A stretch of 64,000 bases of DNA, from assembly GCF_040537815.1 (NCBI RefSeq), contig NZ_JBEWSZ010000005.1, forward strand, positions 193,419 to 257,418, in the 5' to 3' direction. Below the pieces are notes generated by a model, which was not told the DNA's origin, did not search any database, and saw only the letters and a list, made by a program, of their open reading frames with translations. This stretch comes from Mesorhizobium shangrilense (GTDB lineage Bacteria > Pseudomonadota > Alphaproteobacteria > Rhizobiales > Rhizobiaceae). The position numbers and the translations under genes were made by a program. Shown piece after piece: positions 1-9,935 of this stretch. The first letter of the stretch is position 1, and every line of letters begins with the position of its first letter.

Positions 1-962
1 AGGGGCATGCCCTTCATCACGGTCAGCAGGCCGACCAGATGGCCGTTGACGCGCCCGGTCTTGCCGCGCACCAGTTCGGCGGCGTCCGGGTTCTTCTTCT
101 GCGGCATGATCGACGAGCCGGTGGAGAAGCTGTCCGACAGCCTGATGAAGCCGAATTGCGGCGTCGACCAGATGATGATTTCCTCGGCCAGCCGCGACAG
201 ATGCGTCGCGCAGATCGCCGCCATGGCCAGGAATTCCAGCGCGAAATCGCGGTCCGAAACGCCGTCGAGGGAATTGCGCATCGGCTCGCGGAAGCCGAGT
301 GCCTTCGCGGTTGCGTGCCGGTCGATGGGGAAGCTGGTGCCGGCAAGGGCCGCCGAACCGAGCGGGCTTTCGTCCATGCGTTCGATGGCGTCGCGGACGC
401 GCGACAGGTCGCGGCCGAACATCTCGACATAGGCCATGCAATGATGGCCGAAGGTCACCGGCTGCGCGGTTTGCATATGGGTGAAGCCGGGCATTACGGT
501 TGCCGCGTGCTCTTCGGCGCGTTCCAGGAATGCCGCGATCAGACCTTTCAGCGCCTCGGCGACGCGAAAGCACTCGTCCTTGACCCAGAGCCTGAGGTCG
601 ACGGCGACCTGGTCGTTGCGCGAGCGGGCGGTGTGCAGCCGTCCGGCGGCCGGGCCGATCAGCTCGGCGAGGCGGGCCTCGACATTCATGTGAATGTCTT
701 CCAGCCGGGTCGAGAACTCGAACGTGCCGGCTTCGATCTCCTTCAGGATCGTGTTCAGCCCTTCAGCGATTTTTTCTTGATCGGCCGCCAAAATAATGCC
801 GGCTTGCGCCAACATCTCGCTATGGGCGATCGAGCCGCGAATGTCTTGTGCGTAGAGTTTGCGGTCGAACGAGATCGACGCGTTGATGGCTTCCATGATC
901 GCGGTCGGACCCGAGGCAAAACGTCCGCCCCACATCTGGTTGCTGGCCTTCTTGTCGTTCAT
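1..962 (-). CDS. argH: Argininosuccinate lyase, 5' part only
   Basis: Catalyses the last step of arginine synthesis, splitting argininosuccinate into arginine and fumarate in the cytoplasm. The reading frame starts at an ATG at 960-962 and stays open to the left edge, so about 320 of the usual roughly 465 codons are present and the C-terminus is missing. Near the left edge the fumarate-lyase signature [11 protein letters not shown] is readable, and an internal HTARSRNDQ block typical of ArgH is also present. The gene is divergent from the thioredoxin gene, with 35 bp between the two start codons, so both promoters must lie in or around that short gap. The family assignment is secure; only the truncation is due to the window. 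Confidence 0.95.
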   Translation of the reverse strand, partial: MNDKKASNQMWGGRFASGPTAIMEAINASISFDRKLYAQDIRGSIAHSEMLAQAGIILAADQEKIAEGLNTILKEIEAGTFEFSTRLEDIHMNVEARLAELIGPAAGRLHTARSRNDQVAVDLRLWVKDECFRVAEALKGLIAAFLERAEEHAATVMPGFTHMQTAQPVTFGHHCMAYVEMFGRDLSRVRDAIERMDESPLGSAALAGTSFPIDRHATAKALGFREPMRNSLDGVSDRDFALEFLAMAAICATHLSRLAEEIIIWSTPQFGFIRLSDSFSTGSSIMPQKKNPDAAELVRGKTGRVNGHLVGLLTVMKGMP

Positions 963-997
963 CGCTATAAAACCTGTGTCCCGGAGCAATTTCAGAA

Positions 998-1687
998 ATG
1001 GCAGACCGCAATAGACTTTTCCCGGCCCCGCGCCTCATCCTTGCCGCCCTGGTGGCGGGCGTGCTTGCCGGCGCGGTCGCGGTATATGTCAGGGAGAGCG
1101 GTTCTGGCAACAACGCCCCGGCGCAGCAAGCCGCCGTCGGCAACAGCAAGGACGATGTCGCCTGCGCCGCCAAGAGCGAACGCGCCAAGAAGGTCGCCGC
1201 CTCCGCCACCGGCCAGGTCGCCGCACTTTTGCCGGCCGACCCGCCGCAATCGTTGAGACGCCTCGCCTTCAACGGGCCCAACGGCAAGCCGATGACGATC
1301 GCCGACCATGCCGGCAAGACGGTGCTGCTCAATCTGTGGGCGACATGGTGCGCGCCGTGCCGTGCCGAGATGCCGGCGCTCGACGCGCTGCAGAAGGAAA
1401 AAGGCAGCAACGCGTTCGAAGTCGTCGCCGTCAATGTCGATGCCGGCGACGATGTGAAGCCGAAGAAGTTCCTCAAGGACACCGGCGTCCAGTCACTCGG
1501 CTACTACCGCGATTCGTCGATGGCGCTGTTCAATGATCTCAAGACGCGCGGCCTGGCGCTTGGCTTGCCAGTCACCATGCTGGTCGATGGCGAGGGCTGC
1601 CTGATCGCCCATATGAACGGCCCGGCCGAATGGTCGGGGCCGGACGCACGGCGGCTGGTGGAAGCGGCGCTCGCACCATCAGGCTGA
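998..1687 (+). CDS. tlpA: TlpA-like membrane-anchored thiol:disulfide reductase
   Basis: A 229-residue protein with a hydrophobic N-terminal segment at about residues 11-31 that probably serves as an uncleaved membrane anchor. It is followed by a thioredoxin-fold domain with the active site WCAPC at residues 117-121. In Bradyrhizobium and relatives TlpA reduces periplasmic partners during cytochrome oxidase copper insertion and cytochrome c maturation; the same role here is inferred from the family. Two further cysteines (one near residue 56 and one in a GEGC segment near the C-terminus) lie outside the motif. The gene is divergent from argH and overlaps the 3' end of the convergent MHYT gene by 9 bp. 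Confidence 0.88.
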   Translation: MADRNRLFPAPRLILAALVAGVLAGAVAVYVRESGSGNNAPAQQAAVGNSKDDVACAAKSERAKKVAASATGQVAALLPADPPQSLRRLAFNGPNGKPMTIADHAGKTVLLNLWATWCAPCRAEMPALDALQKEKGSNAFEVVAVNVDAGDDVKPKKFLKDTGVQSLGYYRDSSMALFNDLKTRGLALGLPVTMLVDGEGCLIAHMNGPAEWSGPDARRLVEAALAPSG

Positions 1688-4123
1688 GCGCAAAGCGGCG
1701 GCTGGCTCCAGCATCAGGATGCTTCCGCTGCGATGCCTGGCATCTTCGTCCTGGATCACGGGTGCCGTCACGCCGGTCAGTTCGCCGAAGGTTTCAATCG
1801 GGCTCGGCCGGCCAAGATAGTAGCCTTGCCCGATCTCACAGGCCTCGGCATCGAGGAATTTCAGCTCGCCCAGGGTCTCGACGCCTTCCGCCAGGACAGG
1901 CAGGCCGAGGCCGCGCCCCAGGCCCAGCACGGCGCGTACGATGGCCGCGACCTGGCCGTTGCTGTCCACCGACTTGATGAAGGATCCGTCGATCTTGATC
2001 TTGTCGAAGGGGAATGCGCGCAGATTGGAGAGCGAGGAGTAGCCGGTGCCGAAATCATCCATGGCCACGCGCACACCTAGCGCCTTGACCTGCCGCAAGG
2101 TCGCCAATGCGCGCGGCATGTCCTTCACCAGCGCCGTTTCGGTGATTTCGAGTTCGAGCCTGCCCGGCGCGAGGCCGGACCGAAGCAGGACCTCATGGAC
2201 CTTGCGGCTGAAATTCGGGTTGTGAAGCTGCACCGCTGAGACATTGACCGCGATCGTCAGGGGATTTTTCCAACGGGCGGCTTCTTCACAAGCCGTCGCC
2301 ATCACCCAGTCGCCGATCTGGACGATGGCGCCGCTGTCTTCAGCGACCGGAATGAACACTGCCGGGGGCACGTCGCCGCGCTCCGGATGCCGCCAGCGGA
2401 TCAAGGCTTCGAACCCGATCATCTTGCCGGTGCTGATTTCCTTTTGCGGCTGGTAGACGAGGCGAAACTCGTTGCGTGCCACCGCCTGGCGCAAATCATG
2501 CTCCATCACCCGCTTGTCGCGGGCCTCGGCGCCCATCGAAGCCTCGAAATAGCGGTAAGTGTCCTTGCCCTCGGCCTTGGCGCGATAAAGCGCGGTATCG
2601 CAGTGGCTGATCAGCGCGGCCTGGTCGTCGGCGTCCAGCGGGTAGAGGGCGATGCCGATGCTGGCCGACATGAGGCCGCCTCCGGCTGAAAGCCGGTTCT
2701 CCTCGCGCATCGCCGCCAGCACGGCCTGTGCAATGCGGCCCGCGGCCTGTGGGTCGGGGAGGTTCGGAGCGATGACGGCGAACTCGTCGCCGCCAAGGCG
2801 TGCGAGCATCTGGCCGTGACGCAAGGCGCTGGACGCGCAGCGTGCAACCTTCTGCAGCATGGCGTCGCCGGCGGCATGCCCGAAAATGTCGTTCACCTCC
2901 TTGAACCGGTCGAGGTCGAGCAGCAGCAGCGCAAGATGCCCACCTCTCCCGCCCCGGTCCACGGCCGCGATTTCCGCGTCGAGCCGACCGGAAAAACTCC
3001 GGCGATTGGCCAATCCGGTGAGCGGATCGAAATGGGCGAGGCGAAGGATCTCCTGCTCCGCCTTCTTGCGCTCGCGGATGTCGCGAACGGCGACCACGCT
3101 ATGCGGTTTGCCGCAATAGTCGATGCTTCTCGCGATCAACTCGACAGGGATCGTGGTTCCATCACGGCTTCTGAGCTCAGCCTCCTGTGCCTGCCCGTCG
3201 AACTCGGCCATGTTGGAAGCCGTACGCTCGCCGAAAAGGTCGCCAAGCCTCATCGCATTCAGTGCGTTGGCCGATATGCCGGTCAGGGCCGCGATGCTGT
3301 CATTGGCGCTGACAATGCGGGTGCCGTCGCAGACGATGAGGCCTTCGATCGCGGCGTTCGCCAGGCCGTGCATGCGTTCGGCTTCGACCTTGTGGCGGCG
3401 GAATCGCAGGTCGATCCATAGCGCCGCGGCCGAAAGCACAAGGATAACCAGACTGGCGGCGGCGGCGGCAAAGGCCTGCGACACCGGTTCGATCGTGTAT
3501 TGCGATATCTCGATCGAGGAGTCCGGGAATATGGAGACCGCGGCCATGGCGACGAAATGCAAGGTGCAGATCGCCAGCGTCAACAGCACGGCGGCGCAGA
3601 TTGTGCCCAGCGTGGACGGGCGGCGCAGCACGACAAGAAGCGCCAGTGCGGCAAGTGTTATGCCTGCCAGCAGGGAGACCGCGACCAGCAGCTGGTTCCA
3701 GACGATCCGGCCCTGTACCTCGAATGCCGCCATGCCGGTGTAGTGCATGGCCGCGATACCGGCTCCGAGAACCGCGCCGCCGACAAGGTAATGGTCGATG
3801 CCACCACGCAAGGTGGCGATCCACATGCCCGCAAATGTCAAGACTATGGCGGCGGCAAGTGAAAGTACCGAAAGTTCCGTATTGTATGCGTTTGGTATGC
3901 CTGGCGAGAACGCAAGCATCGCGATGAAGTGGGTCGCCCAGATCCCGAATCCGGTCGAGGCCGCAGCAATAGTCAGCCATGCATAGCGATTTCGATTGGT
4001 CGATCTATCAATATGCCGAAGGAGAATAATCGCAGAAGAGGAAGAGATACCGCAAATAAGTGCAGCAAGAGCGACCAATCTCAGATCATGCTCATGGATT
4101 ATACAATTATAAACCGTCAACAT
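1679..4123 (-). CDS. MHYT-PAS-GGDEF-EAL cyclic-di-GMP signalling protein
   Basis: An 814-residue membrane protein. Residues 1-235 form a seven-helix MHYT sensor with repeated H-containing motifs, including an exact MHYT at 126-129; this domain is predicted to sense O2, CO or NO through a bound metal. A PAS domain follows at about 250-375. Next comes a GGDEF domain with an intact GGDEF near residue 444 and an EAL domain with an intact EALIRW near residue 573. Both catalytic signatures are kept, so it could make or degrade c-di-GMP, or one domain could control the other. The start agrees with relatives that begin MLTVYNC. It overlaps tlpA tail to tail by 9 bp. Confidence 0.93.
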   Translation of the reverse strand: MLTVYNCIIHEHDLRLVALAALICGISSSSAIILLRHIDRSTNRNRYAWLTIAAASTGFGIWATHFIAMLAFSPGIPNAYNTELSVLSLAAAIVLTFAGMWIATLRGGIDHYLVGGAVLGAGIAAMHYTGMAAFEVQGRIVWNQLLVAVSLLAGITLAALALLVVLRRPSTLGTICAAVLLTLAICTLHFVAMAAVSIFPDSSIEISQYTIEPVSQAFAAAAASLVILVLSAAALWIDLRFRRHKVEAERMHGLANAAIEGLIVCDGTRIVSANDSIAALTGISANALNAMRLGDLFGERTASNMAEFDGQAQEAELRSRDGTTIPVELIARSIDYCGKPHSVVAVRDIRERKKAEQEILRLAHFDPLTGLANRRSFSGRLDAEIAAVDRGGRGGHLALLLLDLDRFKEVNDIFGHAAGDAMLQKVARCASSALRHGQMLARLGGDEFAVIAPNLPDPQAAGRIAQAVLAAMREENRLSAGGGLMSASIGIALYPLDADDQAALISHCDTALYRAKAEGKDTYRYFEASMGAEARDKRVMEHDLRQAVARNEFRLVYQPQKEISTGKMIGFEALIRWRHPERGDVPPAVFIPVAEDSGAIVQIGDWVMATACEEAARWKNPLTIAVNVSAVQLHNPNFSRKVHEVLLRSGLAPGRLELEITETALVKDMPRALATLRQVKALGVRVAMDDFGTGYSSLSNLRAFPFDKIKIDGSFIKSVDSNGQVAAIVRAVLGLGRGLGLPVLAEGVETLGELKFLDAEACEIGQGYYLGRPSPIETFGELTGVTAPVIQDEDARHRSGSILMLEPAAALRSA

Positions 4124-4488
4124 TCTGCTTCACCTGATCTGCCCGCGAAAATCAAGGTAATACAATTGATTAGTACCGGGCGGATGAAGAATTGGTTATT
4201 CGGTTGCAACTTGAACGTGCTTTCCAGGTTGTGGAGGCGGTGGAAAGGGTCGCATTGTTCTGCGCGATGCCGGCTGGACTGTGTTTTCGACGTCGCTTGG
4301 ACAGGCAGGACTTGGATCTCGTTTGAGATGGCGTCGAGGTCTGTCGAAACGCCATTGCATCTCTCGGGTTAGGCTACCTCCACAGGCCCGGAGAGTCACA
4401 GCAGAACTGTCACATACCTTCTCTAAGAGAGCGGGCAAGGACTTGCGCGAGCCCCTTGTCAAAAGCCACTCAAGAGGGAAAGAAACCC
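4124..4488. other. Intergenic region between the MHYT gene and ugpB
   Basis: This 365-bp gap separates two divergent genes and is visibly less GC-rich than its surroundings in its left half. I see no convincing reading frame. Toward ugpB it holds a weak Pho-box-like element at 4407-4424 and a short palindrome, TCTCT-A-AGAGA, at about 4421-4431. The ugpB ribosome binding site (GAGGGAAAG) lies just upstream of the ATG at 4489. Confidence 0.6.
4407..4424 (+). promoter_or_regulatory. Possible degenerate Pho box upstream of ugpB
   Basis: The rhizobial PhoB site is two 7-bp repeats of CTGTCAT 11 bp apart. Here CTGTCAC is followed 11 bp later by CTTCTCT, so the first repeat is good and the second is poor (about 10 of 14 positions). 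A second GTCACA sits 14 bp upstream, which is the wrong spacing. PhoB control of ugp operons is known in Enterobacteria and rhizobia, so the position makes sense, but the match alone is weak. Confidence 0.3.
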
Positions 4489-5841
4489 ATGTCGATCATC
4501 AAGCACGGCCTTGCGGCCTTTGCCGCCGGCGCAATCGGGATTGCGTTGGCGTCGCCCGCCGCCGCCGCACCCACCAAGTTCGATTTCTGGTTCGGCCTTT
4601 CGGGCGATCTTGCCCGAGTCGTCGACACGATGTGCAAGAACTTCAACGAGTCGCAGAAGGACTACGAAGTCGTCTGCACCAGCCAGGGCAATTATGACGC
4701 CACGCTGCAGAACACCATCGCCGCCTTCCGCGCTGGCAAGCAGCCCACCGTCGTCCAGGTCTACGACGTCGGCACCGCCACCATGATGCTGTCGGGCGCC
4801 TACAAGCCCGCCGACAAGCTGATGGAAGAAAACGGCTACAAGGTCGACTACAACGACTATTTTCCCGGCATCGCACGCTACTACGCGACGTCGAAGGGCG
4901 AGATGCTGTCCTTCCCGTTCAACTCCTCGACCGCGCTCCTGTATTGGAACAAGGACGCATTCGCCAAGATCGGCAAGACCGAGGCTCCGAAGACCTGGGA
5001 AGACGTCGGCGCCGACCTTCAGGCCATGAAGGACGCTGGCTATGAATGCCCGATGGCGATCAACATCTCCGCCAATGAAAGCTGGCAGCTGATGGAGCAG
5101 TTCTCCGCTATCCACAACCAGCCGATCGCGACCAAGAACAACGGCTATGACGGGCTCGACGCTCGCCTGGAAGTCAACAAGACCAAGTTCGTCCAGTACG
5201 TCACCGACCTGAAGAAGTGGTATGACGCCGGCCTGATCAAGATCAAGTCGAAGGATCTTGGCCAGGACATGGTCCAGGCTTTCGCTTCCGGCACCTGCCA
5301 GATCATCCTGACCTCGGTCGGCGACCATGGCTCGGTTGCCAGGACGCAGAAGGAAGGCATGCATTGGGATGTCGCCGAACTGCCTGTCTATGCCGGCACC
5401 GAGCGCAAGAATTCGCTGGTCGGCGGCGCCTCGCTTTGGGTCCTGTCCGGCAAGTCGAATGCGGAATACAAGGGCGCGGCCGCGTTCCTCAACTTCATCC
5501 ACGACCCCAAGACCGCTTTGTTCTGGTCGACCAACACCGGCTACATCCCGGTGACCAAGTCGGGCTTCGACTACATGAAGGCCGATGGCTTCTACGACAA
5601 GGCGCCTTACAAGGGCCGTGAAGTCGCGATCGCCAGCCTGACCGCGTCCGAGCCGACCGACATCACCCGCGGTGTCCGTCTGGGCAATTTCACCCAGATC
5701 CGCGCCGAGTTCGGCACGCAGATGCAGGCGATCTTCGCCAACAAGGTCAGCGTCCAGGAAGGCCTCGACACGCTGGTCAAGAACGGCGACGCGATCCTCG
5801 ACCGCTTCCAGCAGACCTATCCGGGCAAGACGCTGCCCTGA
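4489..5841 (+). CDS. ugpB: sn-Glycerol-3-phosphate ABC transporter, periplasmic binding protein
   Basis: A 450-residue periplasmic binding protein that delivers glycerol-3-phosphate or glycerophosphodiesters to UgpAE. The start is the ATG at 4489: it is preceded by a GAGGG ribosome site and opens a classic signal peptide (MSIIKHG, hydrophobic core, cleavage near the Ala-rich end at about residue 27). An in-frame TTG at 4456 has no such support. The mature part carries UgpB-like blocks such as FNESQKDYEV, AAFRAGKQPTVVQVYDVGT and NSSTALLYWNKDAF. It is the first gene of ugpBAEC. A perfect GC hairpin separates it from ugpA, which usually gives the binding protein a higher expression level. Confidence 0.92.
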   Translation: MSIIKHGLAAFAAGAIGIALASPAAAAPTKFDFWFGLSGDLARVVDTMCKNFNESQKDYEVVCTSQGNYDATLQNTIAAFRAGKQPTVVQVYDVGTATMMLSGAYKPADKLMEENGYKVDYNDYFPGIARYYATSKGEMLSFPFNSSTALLYWNKDAFAKIGKTEAPKTWEDVGADLQAMKDAGYECPMAINISANESWQLMEQFSAIHNQPIATKNNGYDGLDARLEVNKTKFVQYVTDLKKWYDAGLIKIKSKDLGQDMVQAFASGTCQIILTSVGDHGSVARTQKEGMHWDVAELPVYAGTERKNSLVGGASLWVLSGKSNAEYKGAAAFLNFIHDPKTALFWSTNTGYIPVTKSGFDYMKADGFYDKAPYKGREVAIASLTASEPTDITRGVRLGNFTQIRAEFGTQMQAIFANKVSVQEGLDTLVKNGDAILDRFQQTYPGKTLP

Positions 5842-5857
5842 TCGCCTGAGTTTTCAG

Positions 5858-5886
5858 GGCCGCCCGCTGGCACCCAGCGGGCGGCC
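5858..5886 (+). terminator. Intercistronic hairpin between ugpB and ugpA
   Basis: A perfect 13-bp inverted repeat, GGCCGCCCGCTGG / CCAGCGGGCGGCC, with a 3-nt loop. It is followed by GTTTCAT rather than a long T run. It lies 17 bp after the ugpB stop and 27 bp before ugpA. Because the downstream genes belong to the same transporter, it more likely acts as a partial terminator or an mRNA-stabilising stem than as a full stop. Confidence 0.55.
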
Positions 5887-5912
5887 GTTTCATATTCGCG
5901 GAAACCGGACCA

Positions 5913-6797
5913 ATGGAAAAGCGCGTCACCTTCAGCAAATGGTCGATCGGCATCCTGTTCGCGGTGCCGCAATTGCTGCTGATCTTCACGTTCTTCTACT
6001 GGCCGGCAGGCCAGGCCGTTTACTGGTCGCTGACGCTGCAGCAGCCCTGGGGCGGCGGCAACATATGGGTCGGGCTCGAGAATTTCCGCGCGATCCTGTC
6101 CAGTGCCGATTACTGGAATTCGATCACCGCCAGCCTTGTCTTTGCCGGGATCAGCACCGGGCTTGCGATGTTCATCGCGCTCGTGCTCGCCGCCTTGACC
6201 GATCGACAACTCGCCGGCTCGCGTCTCTATCGCGTGGTGCTGATCTGGCCCTATGGCATCGCGGCGCCCGCGCTGGCGCTGGCGTTCCGCTTCATCCTGG
6301 CGCCGGAGGCGGGGTTCCTTTCCGTCATCAACCGGATGTGGCCGGGAATCTGGGATCCGGGTCTCGACGGTGCGGATGCCATGGCATCGATCATCATCGC
6401 CTTCTCGTGGAAATATGTCGGCTACAACTTCATCTTCTTCCTCGCCGCGTTCCAGGCCATACCCCGCTCGCTGATCGAGGCCGCCGCAATGGACGGCTCC
6501 GGCGTCCTCAGACGCTTCCGGGATATCCAGTTCCCATTGATCACGCCGACGATTTTCTTCCTGCTGGTCATCAACATCACCGAGAGTTTCCAGGATTCCT
6601 TCGGCATCGTCGACATCATGACGGCCGGCGGCCCGGCGAACGCGACCAACCTGATGGTCTACAAGATCTATTCCGACGGCTTCAAAGGTTTGGATTATTC
6701 GGGTGCCGCCGCGCAGAGCATTATCCTGATGCTGCTCATCATCGTGCTCACCATCTTCCAGTTCCGCTTCATCGAGCGGCGCGTGCACTACGGATGA
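5913..6797 (+). CDS. ugpA: sn-Glycerol-3-phosphate ABC transporter permease
   Basis: A 294-residue inner-membrane permease of the MalF/UgpA type with about six transmembrane helices, the first at roughly residues 14-36. The permease loop that docks on the ATPase is visible as EAAAMDGSGVLRRFRDIQFP (the EAA motif) near residue 190. Together with UgpE it forms the translocation channel for glycerol-3-phosphate. It lies 71 bp after ugpB, behind the hairpin, and is followed 7 bp later by ugpE, so the last three genes are tightly coupled. Confidence 0.92.
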   Translation: MEKRVTFSKWSIGILFAVPQLLLIFTFFYWPAGQAVYWSLTLQQPWGGGNIWVGLENFRAILSSADYWNSITASLVFAGISTGLAMFIALVLAALTDRQLAGSRLYRVVLIWPYGIAAPALALAFRFILAPEAGFLSVINRMWPGIWDPGLDGADAMASIIIAFSWKYVGYNFIFFLAAFQAIPRSLIEAAAMDGSGVLRRFRDIQFPLITPTIFFLLVINITESFQDSFGIVDIMTAGGPANATNLMVYKIYSDGFKGLDYSGAAAQSIILMLLIIVLTIFQFRFIERRVHYG

Positions 6798-6804
6798 GGA
6801 TGAC

Positions 6805-7719
6805 ATGGTAGAGCGCACCCCATTGCTCAATTTCTTCACGCATCTGATCCTGTTCATCGGCTTTGTCTTCTGCGTCGCGCCGTTCCTGATCGTCGCCATC
6901 GCCGCGTCGCACAATCTGAGGGATGTCAACGATGTGCCGATGTCGCTGCTGCCGGGCAGCGACTTCTGGGTCAACATCAAGACGGCCTGGGTGACGGCCG
7001 ATCTCGGCCCCAAGCTGCTCAACAGCTTCATCGTCGCCGGCGGCGTGGCGGCGGGTAAAGTGATCATTTCGGCGCTTACGGCCTTCTCGATCGTCTATTT
7101 CCGCTTTCCCTGCCGGATGTTCATCTTCTGGCTGATCTTCGTCACCCTGATGCTGCCGCTGGAAGTTCGTATCGTGCCGACCTATGCGGTCGTCGCCAAT
7201 GTCCTGTCGCCCTATCAGGCCATCCTCGACGTGACAGGCTTGAGCTGGCTGATCGAGAAGGTGTCGGGCGTGGAGGTCTCGCTCAGCCTCGGGCTGCTCA
7301 ATTCCTATCCCGGACTGATCCTGCCGCTGGTCGCCACGGCCACGGGCACGTTCCTGTACCGGCAGTTCTTCCTCACCGTGCCGGATGAACTGACCGAGGC
7401 GGCGCGCATGGACGGTGCAGGGCCACTGCGTTTCTTCATCGATGTCCTTATTCCGCTCTCGCGCAACAACATGGCGGCGCTCGGCACCATCATGTTCCTG
7501 TGGGCCTGGAACCAGTATCTGTGGCCGCTGCTCATCACCACCGACCAGTCACATGCGATGGCGGTCACCGAGCTCAAGTTTCTCATTCCCAATGTCGGCG
7601 GCACTCCGGAATGGCACATTGCCATGGCTGGCACGCTTATCGTCATGCTGCCGCCGCTGGTCGTCGTGGTGCTCATGCAACGCTGGATCGTGCGTGGCCT
7701 GGTCGCCACCGAGAAATAA
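6805..7719 (+). CDS. ugpE: sn-Glycerol-3-phosphate ABC transporter permease
   Basis: A 304-residue second permease subunit of the MalG/UgpE type. About six transmembrane helices are visible, and the EAA loop reads EAARMDGAGPLRFFIDVLIP near residue 200. An insertion after the fourth helix (about residues 140-160) is usual for UgpE. The gene starts 7 bp after ugpA and is followed 12 bp later by ugpC. It pairs with UgpA in the membrane; both use UgpC as the energy-coupling subunit. Confidence 0.92.
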   Translation: MVERTPLLNFFTHLILFIGFVFCVAPFLIVAIAASHNLRDVNDVPMSLLPGSDFWVNIKTAWVTADLGPKLLNSFIVAGGVAAGKVIISALTAFSIVYFRFPCRMFIFWLIFVTLMLPLEVRIVPTYAVVANVLSPYQAILDVTGLSWLIEKVSGVEVSLSLGLLNSYPGLILPLVATATGTFLYRQFFLTVPDELTEAARMDGAGPLRFFIDVLIPLSRNNMAALGTIMFLWAWNQYLWPLLITTDQSHAMAVTELKFLIPNVGGTPEWHIAMAGTLIVMLPPLVVVVLMQRWIVRGLVATEK

Positions 7720-7731
7720 CAGGAGACAAAA

Positions 7732-8832
7732 ATGGCCTCCATCACCATTCGGGGCGTCAAGAAGAATTACGCCAAGACGCAGGTCGTGCACGGCGTCGAC
7801 CTCGACTTCGCCTCGGGCGAGTTCGTCGTCATCCTGGGACCGTCCGGCTGCGGCAAGTCCACGCTGCTGCGCATGATCGCCGGGCTGGAAGACATCTCCG
7901 GCGGCACGATCGCTATCGACGGCACCGTGGTCAACAAGCTCGAGCCGCGCGAGCGTGGCTGCGCCATGGTGTTCCAGAACTATGCGCTCTATCCGCATAT
8001 GAGCGTCGCCGACAACATCGGCTACTCGCTGAAAGTAGCGGGCATTCCCAGCGCGGAGCGCATGAAGCGCATCCGCGCCGTGGCACGCATCCTCGAGCTC
8101 GAACCGTTGCTCGACCGCAAGCCCGCCGCTCTCTCGGGTGGCCAGCGCCAGCGCGTCGCCATGGGACGCGCCATGATCCGCGAGCCCAAGGTCTTCCTGT
8201 TCGACGAACCGCTTTCCAATCTCGATGCCAAGCTGCGCGTCCAGATGCGCTCTGAAATCCGCAAGTTGCATCGCCGGCTCAGCGTCACCTCCGTCTTCGT
8301 CACCCATGACCAAGTCGAGGCGATGACGCTTGCCGATCGGCTTGTCGTCATGAATGGCGGCCGCGTCGAGCAGGTCGGTACACCCGGCGAAGTCTACACC
8401 CGCCCGGCCAGCCGCTTCGTGGCGACCTTCGTCGGCGCGCCGGCGATGAACATGCTGGAGGGCGTGGTCACGCTCGACGGACTTTCGCTGCTGGGCGGCA
8501 GCCGGCGCCTGGCCATCCCGCGCGCCGGGCTGCCGGTCGGCACCGAGGTCGCGGTCGGCATCCGGCCGGAGGCCGTGCGCCTGGTCGCGCAGGGCACGCC
8601 GGGCGCGCTCGACGCGACCGTCGACCTCGTCGAGGAACTGGGCGCGGGCCGGGTCATCTATGTCGATCTCGACGGCGCACCGTTTTCGGTCATGACGTCG
8701 GAGGCCATCCATCCCGAGCCTGGTACCGCGGTCGGCCTTCAGTTTTCGCCCGACGACATGCATTTCTTCGCGTCGCCGAGCGGAGCCCGGCTCGATGTCT
8801 TCAAGGCTTCGGTGCTGGAACCGGCACTCTGA
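7732..8832 (+). CDS. ugpC: sn-Glycerol-3-phosphate ABC transporter ATP-binding protein
   Basis: A 366-residue ATPase of the MalK/UgpC class. It shows Walker [10 protein letters not shown] (about residues 36-44), signature [15 protein letters not shown], Walker [13 protein letters not shown] and the switch His in VFVTHDQ, followed by a C-terminal OB-fold/TOBE region from about residue 235. A ribosome site AGGAGA precedes the ATG. Such ATPases sometimes serve several sugar importers, but its place as the last gene of ugpBAEC makes glycerol-3-phosphate the natural assignment. It is convergent with the iron-transporter ATPase gene, 20 bp away, without an obvious terminator between them. Confidence 0.92.
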   Translation: MASITIRGVKKNYAKTQVVHGVDLDFASGEFVVILGPSGCGKSTLLRMIAGLEDISGGTIAIDGTVVNKLEPRERGCAMVFQNYALYPHMSVADNIGYSLKVAGIPSAERMKRIRAVARILELEPLLDRKPAALSGGQRQRVAMGRAMIREPKVFLFDEPLSNLDAKLRVQMRSEIRKLHRRLSVTSVFVTHDQVEAMTLADRLVVMNGGRVEQVGTPGEVYTRPASRFVATFVGAPAMNMLEGVVTLDGLSLLGGSRRLAIPRAGLPVGTEVAVGIRPEAVRLVAQGTPGALDATVDLVEELGAGRVIYVDLDGAPFSVMTSEAIHPEPGTAVGLQFSPDDMHFFASPSGARLDVFKASVLEPAL

Positions 8833-8852
8833 TCGCGCAACGCGCGCGGCGT

Positions 8853-9935
8853 TCAGGCAAGAACATGCGCCTTTCCGGACACGGTCAGCCGGACGATCTC
8901 GCCGACCATCGGTGCATCCATGCCGGGCTTGCGCAGGGTCAACGGTGTGTTGCCGATCGCGGCGGCGTCCGGGGGATCGGCGCTGTTGAGAAGCCGCACC
9001 GCGATCGTGCACATCGAGCCGGCGAATTCGGACTCGGTCACCTCGCCGAACAGCATGTCCGGGGTGCCCGACATGCCCTCGCGCGAGGTTCGTTTCAGCC
9101 CTATCTGCTCGGGACGCAGCATGATGCGTGCGACATCGCGATGCTCATTCGTGTCGACGGCGATACGTCCGAGCGGCGAGTTGGCAAAGCCGTCGGATAT
9201 CTTCGCCGGCAGGATGATGGCATCGCCAAGGAACTCGGCGACCATCCTGTCCTTCGGCTTGAGATAGAGTTCCCGCGGCGTGCCGATCTGCGAGAACTTG
9301 CCGTCGCGCATAACAGCCACCTGGCTGGCGAAGGACAGGGCCTCGGCCTGGTCGTGGGTCACCAGGATGGTGGTGATGCCGGCGGCCTCGAGGAGCTCGG
9401 CCACGGCCTTGCGCATCGAGGCGCGCAGGCCGGTATCCAGCGCCGAGAACGGCTCGTCGAGGAGCATCAGCCGGGGTTTCATGGCCATGGCACGTGCCAG
9501 CGCCACGCGCTGCTGCTGGCCGCCCGAGAGTTCGTGCGGATGGCGTTTCAGGATCGCCTTGTCGAGCCCGACGGTGTAGGCGAGTTCGGCGATGCGCTCC
9601 ACGCGTTTGTCCTCGTCGCGCGCCATGCCGAAGCCGATATTGTCGGAGATTGTCAGATGCGGGAACAGGGCGCCGTCCTGCGCCACCACGCCGACGCCAC
9701 GGCGATGCGCCGGCACCGCGCTGCCGCCATTGGCCAGCACCGCGCCATCGAGCACGATGCGGCCCTGGTCGGGCGCCTCGAAGCCGGCAATCAGCCGCAG
9801 CAACGTCGTCTTGCCGCAGCCGGACGGGCCAACGATTGCGGTGCGGCTGCCGCTGGAAACCTTGAGGTCGACGCCGGCAAGTGCGGCGACCGGGCCGTAA
9901 TGCTTGTTCAGGCCCTCGAGTTCAAGAAAGCTCAT
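8853..9935 (-). CDS. Ferric iron ABC transporter, ATP-binding protein (FbpC/AfuC type)
   Basis: A 360-residue ATPase starting at the ATG at 9933-9935, which overlaps the stop of the permease gene as ATGA, so the two are translationally coupled. It shows Walker [10 protein letters not shown], signature [15 protein letters not shown] and Walker [13 protein letters not shown], with a C-terminal TOBE-like regulatory region. A longer open frame to 10190 exists but would run inside the permease gene and adds no domain. The partners are a fused two-domain permease and an iron-type binding protein, so ferric iron is the likely substrate; thiamine or sulfate ATPases look similar but have different partners. 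Confidence 0.9.
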   Translation of the reverse strand: MSFLELEGLNKHYGPVAALAGVDLKVSSGSRTAIVGPSGCGKTTLLRLIAGFEAPDQGRIVLDGAVLANGGSAVPAHRRGVGVVAQDGALFPHLTISDNIGFGMARDEDKRVERIAELAYTVGLDKAILKRHPHELSGGQQQRVALARAMAMKPRLMLLDEPFSALDTGLRASMRKAVAELLEAAGITTILVTHDQAEALSFASQVAVMRDGKFSQIGTPRELYLKPKDRMVAEFLGDAIILPAKISDGFANSPLGRIAVDTNEHRDVARIMLRPEQIGLKRTSREGMSGTPDMLFGEVTESEFAGSMCTIAVRLLNSADPPDAAAIGNTPLTLRKPGMDAPMVGEIVRLTVSGKAHVLA

